DNA from: Desulfovibrio sp. TomC
Lineage (GTDB): Bacteria; Desulfobacterota; Desulfovibrionia; Desulfovibrionales; Desulfovibrionaceae
NCBI RefSeq assembly: GCF_000801335.2
Contig: NZ_JSEH01000001.1
Location: 124,001-188,000, forward strand
Direction of reading: 5' to 3'
DNA length: 64,000 nucleotides
Shown: piece by piece, positions 13,461-24,904 of the stretch
Position numbering within the stretch: the stretch's first letter is position 1
How the letters are laid out: the number at the start of each line of letters is the position of its first letter
Notes under the pieces: model-generated
The model's input: the letters and a program-made list of their open reading frames with translations, nothing else
Told to the model about the DNA's origin: nothing
Databases searched by the model: none
Made by a program: the position numbers and the translations under genes

Positions 13461-13775
13461 TTAAACCTCTTCCATGCTGCAACGCAGGGGGTAGCCGCTT
13501 TCCTTGGCTAGGCGGTGGACAAGCGAGACCTTGAGCTCTGCCACCTCGGCCGTATACACGCCGCATATCCCTACGCCATTGTTATGGACATTGAGCATGA
13601 TCTGCGTGGCTTCATTCTCGTTTTTGCGAAACACGTTGACGAGCACCAAGATCACGAACTCCATAGTGGTGTAGTCGTCATTGTGCAGCATGACCTTGAA
13701 TTGCTTTGGTTCACGGACTTCGTCTTCAACACTGACGCCCATATCGGGCTGGTCTTCATACATGGGATGGGTCAT
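13461..13775 (-). CDS. clpS: ATP-dependent Clp protease adaptor ClpS
   Basis: 104 residues with the ClpS signature HNDDYTTMEFV and the C-terminal VHxxG/EVAE region. ClpS binds N-terminal Leu, Phe, Tyr or Trp and hands the protein to ClpA. The gene abuts clpA (zero spacing), so they are co-translated. GAGGTGA lies about 12 bases before the ATG at 13775. Together with aat this makes a local N-degron set. Confidence 0.95.
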   Translation of the reverse strand: MTHPMYEDQPDMGVSVEDEVREPKQFKVMLHNDDYTTMEFVILVLVNVFRKNENEATQIMLNVHNNGVGICGVYTAEVAELKVSLVHRLAKESGYPLRCSMEEV

Positions 13776-13975
13776 GAACTGCCGTCACCTCTTCCAGATG
13801 GTGGAATGCCGGGAAAAGTCCCGATTTCCCGACCTCGGAGATATATAAGTCGCTGTGGCGGACTGTCGAGGGGGAGCACATGCCTGCGCCCTTGACCCCG
13901 ACTCCATGCTCTGGCCTACGGAAAAACGCAGCGACTGACAACAGGGTTGCCAGGGAACTGAAATTGCTGGTGCTT

Positions 13976-14578
13976 TCAGAGCGATTCGGCGAGGTCGACC
14001 AGAATCTTTCGACGGGTATCGGGCGGGAAGACAAAACTCATATCCGGCGGCAGGCCGCGTTCCCTACGATAGGCTTGGTGCAATTCGTGGTAGGTCTCGG
14101 GCAGGGCCTGGGTCATGGACAGGCCCAGGCGGCCGGCCAGAATCGGGATGGACTCGGCCGGTCCCTCAATTTCCAGGTAACGGCCAAAAGGCAATTCATC
14201 CAGACAGACCAGGGCATCGCCGGCCTGCCAAGTCTCCCGGACTTTTTCGTAGCGCAGAAACGGGACATAGCCCAGGGCTGCGAAAATGGCTTCCAGGGCA
14301 GCCGGATCGGCCACCTCGGTTTCGATCTCACGGCGGATTTTGAGTCCGCTGTGTCCGGGAGCCTCGGCCGGCATTTTGATAGTCACTTTGCAGACGGCGT
14401 CGCGCCGGATGCGCAGCAGGACATCCCGGCCGCGCAGGGTCGCCGCCGTGTCGTCAAGGACCACGTTTTCTTCGAAGCGCCGCGACAGCCGCACACCGCC
14501 GGCCGTCACCAATGACCGGCGCACCGGAGTAAAGGATTTGACGGCAAATTTCGTTTCGATCTCATCCGCTATGGACAC
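13976..14578 (-). CDS. CYTH-domain protein (CyaB/ThTPase superfamily)
   Basis: 200 residues starting with the CYTH hallmark EIETK (residues 6-10), followed by alternating Arg/Lys/Glu strands (LLRIRRD, CKVTIK, KIRREIETEV, LEIEG) of a triphosphate-binding tunnel. Members act as inorganic or thiamine triphosphatases or class IV adenylate cyclases; sequence alone does not choose. It follows cheB on the same strand with a 77-base gap and may be the last gene of the chemotaxis operon, though a functional link is not evident. Confidence 0.85.
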   Translation of the reverse strand: MSIADEIETKFAVKSFTPVRRSLVTAGGVRLSRRFEENVVLDDTAATLRGRDVLLRIRRDAVCKVTIKMPAEAPGHSGLKIRREIETEVADPAALEAIFAALGYVPFLRYEKVRETWQAGDALVCLDELPFGRYLEIEGPAESIPILAGRLGLSMTQALPETYHELHQAYRRERGLPPDMSFVFPPDTRRKILVDLAESL

Positions 14579-14655
14579 AACTTTTCCTCGTCACGGCCAG
14601 GACTTCTCGCAAAGCCGTCTGCAGGGCGCATTGGCAGGCAAAAACAAAAGCAGGT

Positions 14656-16618
<1,963 letters not shown>

Positions 16619-16622
<4 letters not shown>

Positions 16623-17140
16623 GAAACGCAAGCCTCCCCGGCCTCCGGGCCGGCATCGCCCAGGGCCTGGGCCAGCCCGGCCAATTCCATGGAGGTGAAG
16701 ACCTTGCTGATGTCGAGGATAATAATGAACTGTTCGCCGGACTGGCCCATGCCCCGGATGAACTCGGCCCGGATAGGTGTTCCCATACGTGGCGGCGGCT
16801 CGATCTGCCCTGTATCCATTTCATAGACTTCCTGTACGGAATCGGCCAAAGCCCCAAGCACCGTGCCCTCGCCGTCCAGGGACACTTCGACAATGATGAT
16901 ACAGGTGTTAACCGTGCGCTGGGTGGCGCCCAGACCGAACTTCATCTTAAGATCCACCACCGGTACGGCTCGCCCGCGCAGATTGATCACGCCACGGATA
17001 TACTCGGGGGTTCGAGGAACCCTGGTAATGTTGACGAGTTCGAGGACTTCACGCACTGAAGCGATGTCCAACGCGAACAGTTCGCGTTCCAGGGTAAACG
17101 TCAGGTACTGGTTGTCATTGGTGGTTGGGGCCTCGGCCAT
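16619..17140 (-). CDS. cheW: Chemotaxis coupling protein CheW
   Basis: 173 residues, a single CheW SH3-like domain with the conserved Arg in TPEYIRGVINLRG and the C-terminal LDISKVF. It links receptors to CheA. The ATG at 17140 is preceded by a strong GGAGGA site; a start at 17170 would be in the same frame but lacks one. Its stop overlaps the cheR start. Confidence 0.95.
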
Positions 17141-17253
17141 ATCTTCCTCCCGCCCTCGCGGTGTTGCCAAAATGAGCGAATGTGCCGCCTGTCAGGTGTG
17201 CGCAGCAGCCCTGCCTTGCCCATGTGTTGCTGCTTGGCAACCCATGACAGGAA

Positions 17254-19374
17254 TCACCGAATGCCACGCAAATCGGTTCCGGCGGCCCGGCGCACCAGGG
17301 AGGGCACATCCACGATCAGGGCCATGGAGCCGTCCCCCCGAATGGTGGCTCCGGAAAATTCTTTGACGTCGCGGTACAGTCTCCCCAGACTTTTGATAAC
17401 GGTCTGGTGTTCGCCAACCACCCGGTCCACTGCAATGCCGATACGTTCTCCATCGACTTTGGCCACCACAATGGGTTCAATAGCCGGGGCGTCGCCGTCG
17501 AAGTTGAAAAGATCGCGCAACCGCATCACCGGCACCACTTCACCCCGCATATTGACGATGTGCCGTTCGGTCCCATTGTCTTGTCGGGCAATTTCCACAC
17601 ACTCTTCAACCAAAGCCAGCGGCACGACATAGTATTCCCCGGCCACCTGCACTTGCAAACCATCAATAATGGCCAGAGTCAGGGGCAGGCGGACAATGAT
17701 GGACGTGCCCTGGCCGGGTTCGGAGTCGATTTCCACGCTGCCCCGCAGGGAATCGATGGCCCGTTTGACCACATCCATGCCAACGCCGCGGCCGGAGATG
17801 CTGGTGACGGCCGAAGCTGTGGAAAATCCAGGCTGAAAGATGAGATGATACAGTTCCTTAGGTGATAGATCCGCTCCTGGAGCGATAAGGCCGCGCTGTT
17901 CGGCTTTGGCGCGAATACGGACAGCGTCAAGCCCGCCGCCGTCGTCGGCCACCGTGATGACCACCTCCCCGCCGGCGTGGGCGGCGGTGAGATGGATACG
18001 GCCGGCCAGGGCTTTGCCGGCAGCCCGACGGTCCGCTGGTTGCTCAATGCCGTGATCGATGCTGTTGCGCAGCAGATGAACAAGAGGATCGCCCAACCGC
18101 TCAATGACGTTTTTATCGAGCTCGGTTTCCTCGCCACTGGTGACAAGTTCGATATCCTTGCCGAGTTCGGCGGAGAGATCGCGTACCAGACGGCGGAATT
18201 TGGCGAAGGTGGCCCCGATGGGCACCATGCGGATGGACAGAGTGGAATCGCGCAGACTGTCGCTCAGGCGTTCGAGGTGCTCGGCCAGACTTCGCAGGTA
18301 GAGGTCGCCCCGTTCGTCCACGGCTTGACGGATCTGGGCCTGGACAATGACCAGTTCGCCCACGAGATCGACGAGGAAGTCAAGTTTGTCAGCAGCCACC
18401 CGGATGCTGGAAGTCTTTTCCTGGCGCTCGGACTGGGGCTTTTGCTGCAAATCGCGCACAGCAGACTGCTCGGCCAGAGCCGAGGCTACCTGGGTTGAAC
18501 GCACCAGCCCCTTGTCCGTTAAAATATCGCCCAGCCGTTTCTGGACAGACAGAGCCGCTTTCAGATCCTCCGGCGTGATGTCGCCACGTTCGACCAGGAT
18601 CTGCCCCAAAAGCTTGTGCGCCTGCTCTCCGTCCTCGGCGCAGCCGTTATCCAGGACATCAATGGTCAGGTCGCACTCGTCTTCGGCAAAAACAAAAATA
18701 TCGGCGATCTCCTGGCGCCCGGCCGTGGTTCGCAGCACACAGTCCCACCACACGACGCAGACTTCCGGTTCCAGGACGTCGAGCGACGGAAGGGCTTCGG
18801 CGTGGAGGAACAGTCGGCAATCACCCAGGGCACTGACGTCCTCGATCAGATGCAGCGGATTGTTCCCTGTGGTCAACATGTCCGAATGGGGCTTGAGCCG
18901 CAGTCGGTAAATAAGCGGTCGGCAGCCGGAGAGCTCCTCGGCTGACGGGGGTGTCTGGGCGGCGGCGACTACGGGTTCGGCCGCGTCTTCTCCGGCAAAC
19001 TGATGAAAACCGTCAAGGAGGGTGCGCCCCTGGGCAGCCAAGGCCGCGTCCTGGTCCAACCCGGGTTCGAGCAAGGCCCGGATGTGGTCGCAGGCATGAA
19101 AGGAAAGATCAAGCAACTGGCGGTTGACGCCGAGCTGGCCGTTTCGCACCCGGTCGAAAATGGTTTCAACATCATGCGTGAACGCCGCGATGTCGTCGAA
19201 GCCGAACATGGCCCCGGACCCTTTGATCGTGTGCATGGCCCGGAAAATTTTATGGAGCAGATCGGTGTCGTCAGGGATCTTTTCCAACTCCAAAAGCGAG
19301 GCTTCAAGGTCGGACAAGAGCTCCCGGGCCTCTTCCAGATAGGCTCGGCGATGGGGGTCGTCCTGGGACATCAT
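17254..19374 (-). CDS. cheA: Chemotaxis histidine kinase CheA with an MshEN-like insert
   Basis: 706 residues. The P1 domain has the phosphorylated His48 in AMHTIKGSG. P3 dimerisation, the P4 ATPase (LLRNSIDHG, VADDGGGLD, GRGVGMDVV) and the P5 CheW-like domain complete the kinase. Where P2 usually sits there is instead a small domain (about residues 245-310: GQILVERGDITPEDLKAAL and a second half-repeat GDILTDKGLV) resembling the MshEN/GspE N-terminal fold. CheA phosphorylates CheB and CheY. It is followed by cheW. Confidence 0.95.
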   Translation of the reverse strand: MMSQDDPHRRAYLEEARELLSDLEASLLELEKIPDDTDLLHKIFRAMHTIKGSGAMFGFDDIAAFTHDVETIFDRVRNGQLGVNRQLLDLSFHACDHIRALLEPGLDQDAALAAQGRTLLDGFHQFAGEDAAEPVVAAAQTPPSAEELSGCRPLIYRLRLKPHSDMLTTGNNPLHLIEDVSALGDCRLFLHAEALPSLDVLEPEVCVVWWDCVLRTTAGRQEIADIFVFAEDECDLTIDVLDNGCAEDGEQAHKLLGQILVERGDITPEDLKAALSVQKRLGDILTDKGLVRSTQVASALAEQSAVRDLQQKPQSERQEKTSSIRVAADKLDFLVDLVGELVIVQAQIRQAVDERGDLYLRSLAEHLERLSDSLRDSTLSIRMVPIGATFAKFRRLVRDLSAELGKDIELVTSGEETELDKNVIERLGDPLVHLLRNSIDHGIEQPADRRAAGKALAGRIHLTAAHAGGEVVITVADDGGGLDAVRIRAKAEQRGLIAPGADLSPKELYHLIFQPGFSTASAVTSISGRGVGMDVVKRAIDSLRGSVEIDSEPGQGTSIIVRLPLTLAIIDGLQVQVAGEYYVVPLALVEECVEIARQDNGTERHIVNMRGEVVPVMRLRDLFNFDGDAPAIEPIVVAKVDGERIGIAVDRVVGEHQTVIKSLGRLYRDVKEFSGATIRGDGSMALIVDVPSLVRRAAGTDLRGIR

Positions 19375-19412
19375 CGTGTGTCTGGCTCCTGTGCACCCTG
19401 CGGCGGCATGGC

Positions 19413-21212
19413 CTAAAACAACTCGACATTATCGCCGAATTCGGTCGGTTCCTGGGAAAAAGCCTTGGCTTGGGGCTTTGCCGCCAGTTTCGATTGCGAC
19501 TGGCCAAAGGCCGCCTCATGCACATCCCGCTCCGCTTCCATGGTATAGCGGTCATAGAGTTGGCGCAGCCTGTTGCTTCGTCCCTTGCCGCCGCTTGGCA
19601 CAAGCTTGCGGGCAGCTGCGATCTGTTCATCCAGGGAGCGGCGGATACCCGAAAAGCTCCGGCCGATCTCCCGGTCAAAATCGATGTTGCGGGACAATTC
19701 ATCCGCCCGGTCACCCCAGGTACGGCTTGCTCCGCTCAGGGAAGCGAACAATTCCTGGCATTGTTGGGTGGTTGCGCTGGTATCGGTCAGGACGGCATCC
19801 AACTCCCCAATGATCCGCCACGCTTCAGATTGATCGTTATACCGGCCGGCATTATCCTGCAACCTCGTTGAAGCGCTGGCAATATCTCCCAGAATGCGGG
19901 CAACGGCATCGGTCTGGCGGCGGGCGTCGCCCGACAGCCGCTGGATGGCCAGGGCCAAGACGCCCAAGGCGGCCCCGGCTTCGCCGGTATGGGCGGCCTT
20001 GATGCTGGCATTAATCGCAATCAGCTCGATTTCTGTCCCCACTTCCTCAATCGCTTCAATGGCTCCGCCCATTCCGGCGATGGTATCGGCTACGGAGTCC
20101 ATGATCGTGCCCAGGGCCTCGCCAGCGGCCGCGAAATCGCCAAGCTCGGATTTCACCGTGACCACGCCGGCCTCAAGCCTGGTCAAAGGCGTATCGGCGG
20201 TTCCCGCTCCGGTTCTGCCGGCAATGGTTTCGCCTATGCCCCGGATGCGACCGGCCAGAGAGGTCAGGGAGTTGCGCAGGGTGTCGGCAGCATTGGTAAA
20301 ATGTTCGTCAGCGCTGGCAATCTGGGAAGTTTCCAAAGTGAATACATCGGCCACGAAGGCCAGCAGTTCAAGCACGGTCTTGGCATCGGCCTCGTCGGTG
20401 ACCTCGAGGTCGAGCATCTCGGCCGTCTCGGCAAGGGCGTGTTCGGCGTGTTCAACCTGTTGGCGGACGATGTCATGGGACTGCATGGAACGCACGGCCT
20501 GTCCAATGTCGCGGGCGATCTCCTCGGCAGTGCGGGACAGCCCCAGGGAGATCTCGCTGGAACTGGAAGCCATCTCGCCAAGAGCGACAATATTGGCTGC
20601 GAGTTGGCGAACGATGACCTCGTGACACTGTTCCTGGGTCCCAAGGATGGCCAGATTGCGTTGTCTGGCCGATTGGACATGGCCGCGCAGGGTTTCAATG
20701 CGACCGGCAATGCCGGCGCAATGTTCGACGATCTGATGAGCCAGTTTTTCCACGTCGTCGGCCAGGGTGGTAAAGCCTCGGCCGTCATTGCCGAGACGGG
20801 CGCTCTCGATACGGGTGGCAATTCCGAGTATGCTTAAATATTTTACTATCTTTGAAAAAGCCGAAAGGATGTCGGAGAGTTCGTCAACGATCCGGACCAC
20901 CCCGTCGATTTCCTCAAGGCTCTGGCGGCCGGAGGCCCTGGCCGTGTCGTCCGTAAGCGCCTCAAGCTCTTGGGAGAGGGCGCTTAGGGTGGTGTGCATG
21001 GCTTGGCCAGACGTATATGAGACCAGGGACTGGGCGGTGCGGGAGATGTCCTCGCAACTCTGTTGCAAGGCGTAGAGTTCCTCACCCAGAGATAAAAAGT
21101 CCTGCTCGTGCGCTTCAATGATCCCGGTCAGGCCATTATTGCTGCCGCCGAGGGTCTTGCGGCATTGCCGCAACAGGTCATGAGCGAAGGCAGATTGGGT
21201 CGTCTCGGCCAT
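19413..21212 (-). CDS. Soluble chemoreceptor-like protein with two degenerate signalling hairpins
   Basis: 599 residues, almost wholly helical coiled coil, with no transmembrane segment. Two stretches look like degenerate chemoreceptor hairpin tips: LSILGIATRIESARLGNDGR near residue 125 and LIAINASIKAAHTGEAGAAL near residue 395; canonical receptors have one, [15 protein letters not shown]. It has no ligand-binding domain. It is the first gene of the operon, 38 bases ahead of cheA, with AAGGAC before the ATG. It likely scaffolds CheA/CheW in the cytoplasm or sequesters signalling components. Confidence 0.75.
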   Translation of the reverse strand: MAETTQSAFAHDLLRQCRKTLGGSNNGLTGIIEAHEQDFLSLGEELYALQQSCEDISRTAQSLVSYTSGQAMHTTLSALSQELEALTDDTARASGRQSLEEIDGVVRIVDELSDILSAFSKIVKYLSILGIATRIESARLGNDGRGFTTLADDVEKLAHQIVEHCAGIAGRIETLRGHVQSARQRNLAILGTQEQCHEVIVRQLAANIVALGEMASSSSEISLGLSRTAEEIARDIGQAVRSMQSHDIVRQQVEHAEHALAETAEMLDLEVTDEADAKTVLELLAFVADVFTLETSQIASADEHFTNAADTLRNSLTSLAGRIRGIGETIAGRTGAGTADTPLTRLEAGVVTVKSELGDFAAAGEALGTIMDSVADTIAGMGGAIEAIEEVGTEIELIAINASIKAAHTGEAGAALGVLALAIQRLSGDARRQTDAVARILGDIASASTRLQDNAGRYNDQSEAWRIIGELDAVLTDTSATTQQCQELFASLSGASRTWGDRADELSRNIDFDREIGRSFSGIRRSLDEQIAAARKLVPSGGKGRSNRLRQLYDRYTMEAERDVHEAAFGQSQSKLAAKPQAKAFSQEPTEFGDNVELF

Positions 21213-21496
21213 TGTCCTTACCCCCGCCGTAATTTCTTTGGCAACTTCCGGCCAAGCGTCCGGACAAAGGCGCGCTTAACGGGCACTCCCCGGCCGGGTA
21301 TCCGAGCCATGGCCAAGGTACATATTTTCCTGGAAAGATCAAAGCGTTCCTGCCTGTGCAAACGCTGCCCATAGGACATCGCGTCGGCAGGCGCTCGTGT
21401 TGTGTCTCATGAAAACGTATGCGCGTTATTTTCAATAAACAACGATTTTAGAGTATTGTCCTGTATAATCGCCGTAATGAACTGTGCGGAACGACG

Positions 21497-22078
21497 CTAG
21501 CGAGAGCGGCGCAGGGCCTTGCGCAACCACAATGCCAGGGCCACCAGGCCGGCTAGACCGAGAACGGCCAGTTCGACATGGTGGACGTTTTCGATGAGCT
21601 TGGTCAGGACATTTTCCAGCAGGCTGCCGAAACCATAGCCGATAAGGGCAAAAGATACGGCCCAGATGCCGGCGCCGACGGCGTTTAGCAGGAAAAACTT
21701 CAAGATGGAGATATCGGCCGTGCCCAACACAAAGGGCGTCAGATTGCGCAGACCGTAGAAAAAACGGAAACTCAAAATAAGCACTTCATGGTACTTCTTG
21801 AGCATGACGTGGACCCGATCGGCTCGGCTGCGCCACTTCTCGCTACGGGCCACAAGCCGTCGACCGTAATGGCGTCCGATGAAAAACGCTGTCTGATCCC
21901 CGGCCAGACTGCCGCAAAAGGCCACCAGGATGACCAGCCGGACATCGAGATTGAAGGCCGGGGATTGGGCCGCGAATCCGGCCAAAAGCAAAATGGTCTC
22001 GCCTTCCAGGAACGTGCCGATAAAAAGCGCCAAATACCCATACTGGGCAATGAGTTCCTTCATGAATTCAATGGACAT
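21497..22078 (-). CDS. DedA-family membrane protein
   Basis: 193 residues, four or five hydrophobic segments. The motifs FLEGETILLLAGF, GDQTAFFIGRHYGR and FRFFYGLRN match DedA/SNARE-associated (VTT) proteins, which are inner-membrane lipid or undecaprenyl-phosphate flippases in several bacteria. The conserved GxLxGDxxxFxxGR and the re-entrant Arg are present. The ATG at 22078 is chosen over 22093 because of GAGGGCAGGG upstream and the usual N-terminus MSIEFM. Confidence 0.88.
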   Translation of the reverse strand: MSIEFMKELIAQYGYLALFIGTFLEGETILLLAGFAAQSPAFNLDVRLVILVAFCGSLAGDQTAFFIGRHYGRRLVARSEKWRSRADRVHVMLKKYHEVLILSFRFFYGLRNLTPFVLGTADISILKFFLLNAVGAGIWAVSFALIGYGFGSLLENVLTKLIENVHHVELAVLGLAGLVALALWLRKALRRSR

Positions 22079-22269
22079 ATACCCTGCCCTCATCCAGGCT
22101 CCACAGCGACGGGAGCGTCATTTCGATCCGGCGAGAAGTATGCGGTTCCCTGGCGTCTGTCCACAGGCTTCTTAAAAATCGGTCAGCCTTGCCGCAGTTG
22201 CTCCAGCGCGTCTTGAAAAGCACTTGCAACTCTGTCATAAATGAGCATCACCATGCACCGAAGTAGATC

Positions 22270-23427
22270 ATGACCCATTTAAGCGACCTGATCGCTCAAA
22301 ACGTCGTCGAAAGTCTGCCGGTCGGCCTGCTCATCGTGGACCACACCGGTGCTTTTGCCACAGTCAATTCGGCGGCCGCCGCCATTCTGGGCTACCCTCG
22401 GGAACAGTTGCTCGGCCGAGGCTGGGGCGAACTGTTTTTCGAAAACGACGCCAACGCCCGTTTCAACCAGATCGTCATGGACGTGATACAAAACGAGCTT
22501 GTCGGTCTATGCCGGGTGGTGCCGTATGCCGCCCCGAACGGCGGGGTCTTGGAATTGTCCATCACCAGTTCCTACCTGTCCGGCGACAGCAATTCCGCCG
22601 GGGTGGTGGTCATCTTGCACGATATCACCGAACTGTCTCGGATGCAGCGCCGAGAGACAGAGATTTTAAAGGAAGTCAATAGGATACAGGGTGAGAAGAT
22701 CCGGGGATTAAACAAGCTCGCCGCCTCGGTGGCCCATCAGATCCGCAATCCTATCTTTGCCATCGGCGGCTTCGCCACTCGTCTGTCGCGCGAGATCAAA
22801 GACCTGGGCATTGCCTCGCAGTATCCCGGCATCATTCTCGACGAAGCCAGGCGTCTGGAAACCATCGTGCGTACCGTGGCCCGCTTTGCCTCCCTTGGCC
22901 CCCTGCACTTGAAACCGACCACCCTGCCGGCTGTGGCTGCCAATGCCCGCAATCGGACGGAAGCCATGACCGCGTCCCTGGGACGCGGCGTCGCCTGGGA
23001 TCTGGCCGCCATCCCCGAGGTGTCCCTGGTGGCCGACGGCGATCTGCTGGCCGCCGCCCTGACCGAACTGTTCCGCAACAGCATCCAGTTTGCCGTCAAG
23101 GACGCCGTGGGTATACGCCTCACGGCCGCCGTGATCGGAGAACGCATGGAAATCGCCGTCACCGACGACGGTCCCGGCATCCCCCCGGCGGACGCCCCGC
23201 ACATTTTCGATCCATTTTTCTCCTCGCGCGCCGATGGTTGTGGCGTGGGATTGACGTTGGCCCAGGAAATCCTGCTGGAACACAATGGCCAGATCGCCCT
23301 GGACCGCGACTATGCTCCCGGATCCCGGTTCACATTGTCCCTCCCCCGGTTTCCCAGCCACCTCATGTCCCGTCTTGAGGACTCGGTCGCCGGACATTCC
23401 GCGCCGACGAAGCTTGGAGTCGGATAA
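22270..23427 (+). CDS. PAS-domain histidine kinase (cytoplasmic, FlrB/NtrB type)
   Basis: 385 residues, no transmembrane segment. An N-terminal PAS domain (about 10-120) leads through a coiled coil to the phospho-acceptor His156 (SVAHQIRNP) and a HATPase domain with the N box ELFRNSIQFA, DDGPGIP and the G2 box GCGVGLTL. It sits at the head of the plus-strand motility run, a position where flagellar kinases such as FlrB are found in other bacteria. No cognate response regulator lies beside it. Confidence 0.88.
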   Translation: MTHLSDLIAQNVVESLPVGLLIVDHTGAFATVNSAAAAILGYPREQLLGRGWGELFFENDANARFNQIVMDVIQNELVGLCRVVPYAAPNGGVLELSITSSYLSGDSNSAGVVVILHDITELSRMQRRETEILKEVNRIQGEKIRGLNKLAASVAHQIRNPIFAIGGFATRLSREIKDLGIASQYPGIILDEARRLETIVRTVARFASLGPLHLKPTTLPAVAANARNRTEAMTASLGRGVAWDLAAIPEVSLVADGDLLAAALTELFRNSIQFAVKDAVGIRLTAAVIGERMEIAVTDDGPGIPPADAPHIFDPFFSSRADGCGVGLTLAQEILLEHNGQIALDRDYAPGSRFTLSLPRFPSHLMSRLEDSVAGHSAPTKLGVG

Positions 23428-23569
23428 TGCACCGCTTCAGGTTGCGCGGGTGAGCTTATGGCGCACCTGACGCGCCCTTGTCCTTCGGCGCGTTTCCGGC
23501 TACCGTAACACCTCGCTTCTTCCCACAGCAAACCTCTTTTCCCCAAGGACCAACCGCAAGACACAGCTT

Positions 23570-24043
23570 ATGGAGATCGTTGTCAGTATCTCCGACATGA
23601 AGGTTACCAACCGCGCCAAGGATGTGCTCGTCACGCATGCCCTCGGTTCGTGCCTGGGCCTTGCCGTCTATGACCCTGTTGCCGGGGTGGCGGGTCTCAT
23701 CCATTGCTTGTTGCCCCTGGCCAGAGATGCCCAGTTTCCCCTGAAAAATCCCTTCATGTACGTCAACACCGGCGTTCCTCAGATGATGCGCGCCATGTTC
23801 GGGCGTGGAGCCACCCGGGAAAACCTCGTGCTCAAAGCTGCGGGGTGCGGTCGGATGATGCATATTTCCAATCAGTTCGACACCGGGGCCAACAATTTTT
23901 CGGCGCTTAAAAAATTGTTGCAGGTCAACGAGATGCGCCTTTTGGCCGAGGATGTGGGCGGCACCATTCCGCGGACCATGCGTCTTTACGCGGAGACGGG
24001 CCGAGTCGTGATCTCATCGTGCGGGAGGTCGTGGGAATTATGA
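23570..24043 (+). CDS. cheD: Chemoreceptor glutamine deamidase CheD
   Basis: 157 residues with the catalytic Cys28 in HALGSCLG and His45 in GLIHCLLP, the pair that defines CheD. It deamidates glutamines on chemoreceptors to glutamates so that CheR can methylate them. It is separated from the rest of the chemotaxis genes and begins a tight gene chain; its stop overlaps the next start (ATGA). Confidence 0.94.
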   Translation: MEIVVSISDMKVTNRAKDVLVTHALGSCLGLAVYDPVAGVAGLIHCLLPLARDAQFPLKNPFMYVNTGVPQMMRAMFGRGATRENLVLKAAGCGRMMHISNQFDTGANNFSALKKLLQVNEMRLLAEDVGGTIPRTMRLYAETGRVVISSCGRSWEL

Positions 24044-24894
24044 GCCGACGCGAAGACATCATCCAAAAAGCCGTTGCCATACCGCATATGCCCATGCCGG
24101 TGCAAAAGGTGCTGGCCTACATCGGCAATCCCGAAGCCGACCTGCGCCAGCTGGCTAAAATCATTGAATTTGATCCGGGGCTGACCGTCAATGTCCTGCG
24201 CATGGCCAACTCTTCGTTTTTCGGAGGTGTCGGCAAGGTGTCCACGGTCAAGGAAGCCCTCATGCGCCTGGGTCTTAACCGGGTGTACCAGCTCGTCATT
24301 GCCTCGGGCGTGGCCCCGTTTACCCGTTATGAAATCAAGGGCTACGGTCTTCGCCCGGGCGAACTGCTCGAACATTCCGTGGCCGTGGCCACGGCCTCGG
24401 AGACCCTGGCCCGGGAGCTTGCCGTCACCGCCCCGCCCCACACCTTCACGGCCGGACTATTGGTCAACATCGGCAAAACGGTCATGGGGTCGTTTCTCGA
24501 AGTGGACGCTGCTCCCATCCTGAGCCTGGCTCATGAACGCCATATCCCGTTTGAACAGGCCGAGGAAATGGTTCTCGGCATCAATCATGCCGAACTGGGG
24601 GCCGTGCTCCTGGAACGCTGGGGCATACCAACCCCCATCGTCAATGTGGTCCGCTACCGGCTGCGTCCCGACGATTGCCCTGAACCCGACATGGCTCTGG
24701 ACCTCGTCCACGTCGGCGACGTCATCGCCAAAATGACCGGCATCGGCATGGGCATCGACGGCATGCAGTACGTCCCGTCAGAGGTCGTGTTCGCCCGTCT
24801 GGACATCACCCCGCTCCAGATGGAAAATGTGATGGCTGCCATAATGGAGCAGATCGCCGAGGTCCGCGACATCCTGATGGACAGCACGTTCTAA
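24040..24894 (+). CDS. HDOD-domain protein
   Basis: 284 residues with a single HDOD domain: PMPVQKVLAYIGN, EFDPGLTVNVLRMANSSFFG and the HAELGAVLLERWGIP part late in the domain. HDOD proteins lack the full metal site of HD phosphohydrolases and act in signalling, often beside chemotaxis genes. The start is the ATG overlapping the cheD stop. A role in coupling motility to a regulatory signal is inferred from position only. Confidence 0.88.
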   Translation: MSRREDIIQKAVAIPHMPMPVQKVLAYIGNPEADLRQLAKIIEFDPGLTVNVLRMANSSFFGGVGKVSTVKEALMRLGLNRVYQLVIASGVAPFTRYEIKGYGLRPGELLEHSVAVATASETLARELAVTAPPHTFTAGLLVNIGKTVMGSFLEVDAAPILSLAHERHIPFEQAEEMVLGINHAELGAVLLERWGIPTPIVNVVRYRLRPDDCPEPDMALDLVHVGDVIAKMTGIGMGIDGMQYVPSEVVFARLDITPLQMENVMAAIMEQIAEVRDILMDSTF

Positions 24895-24904
24895 AGGTGA
24901 ATTG

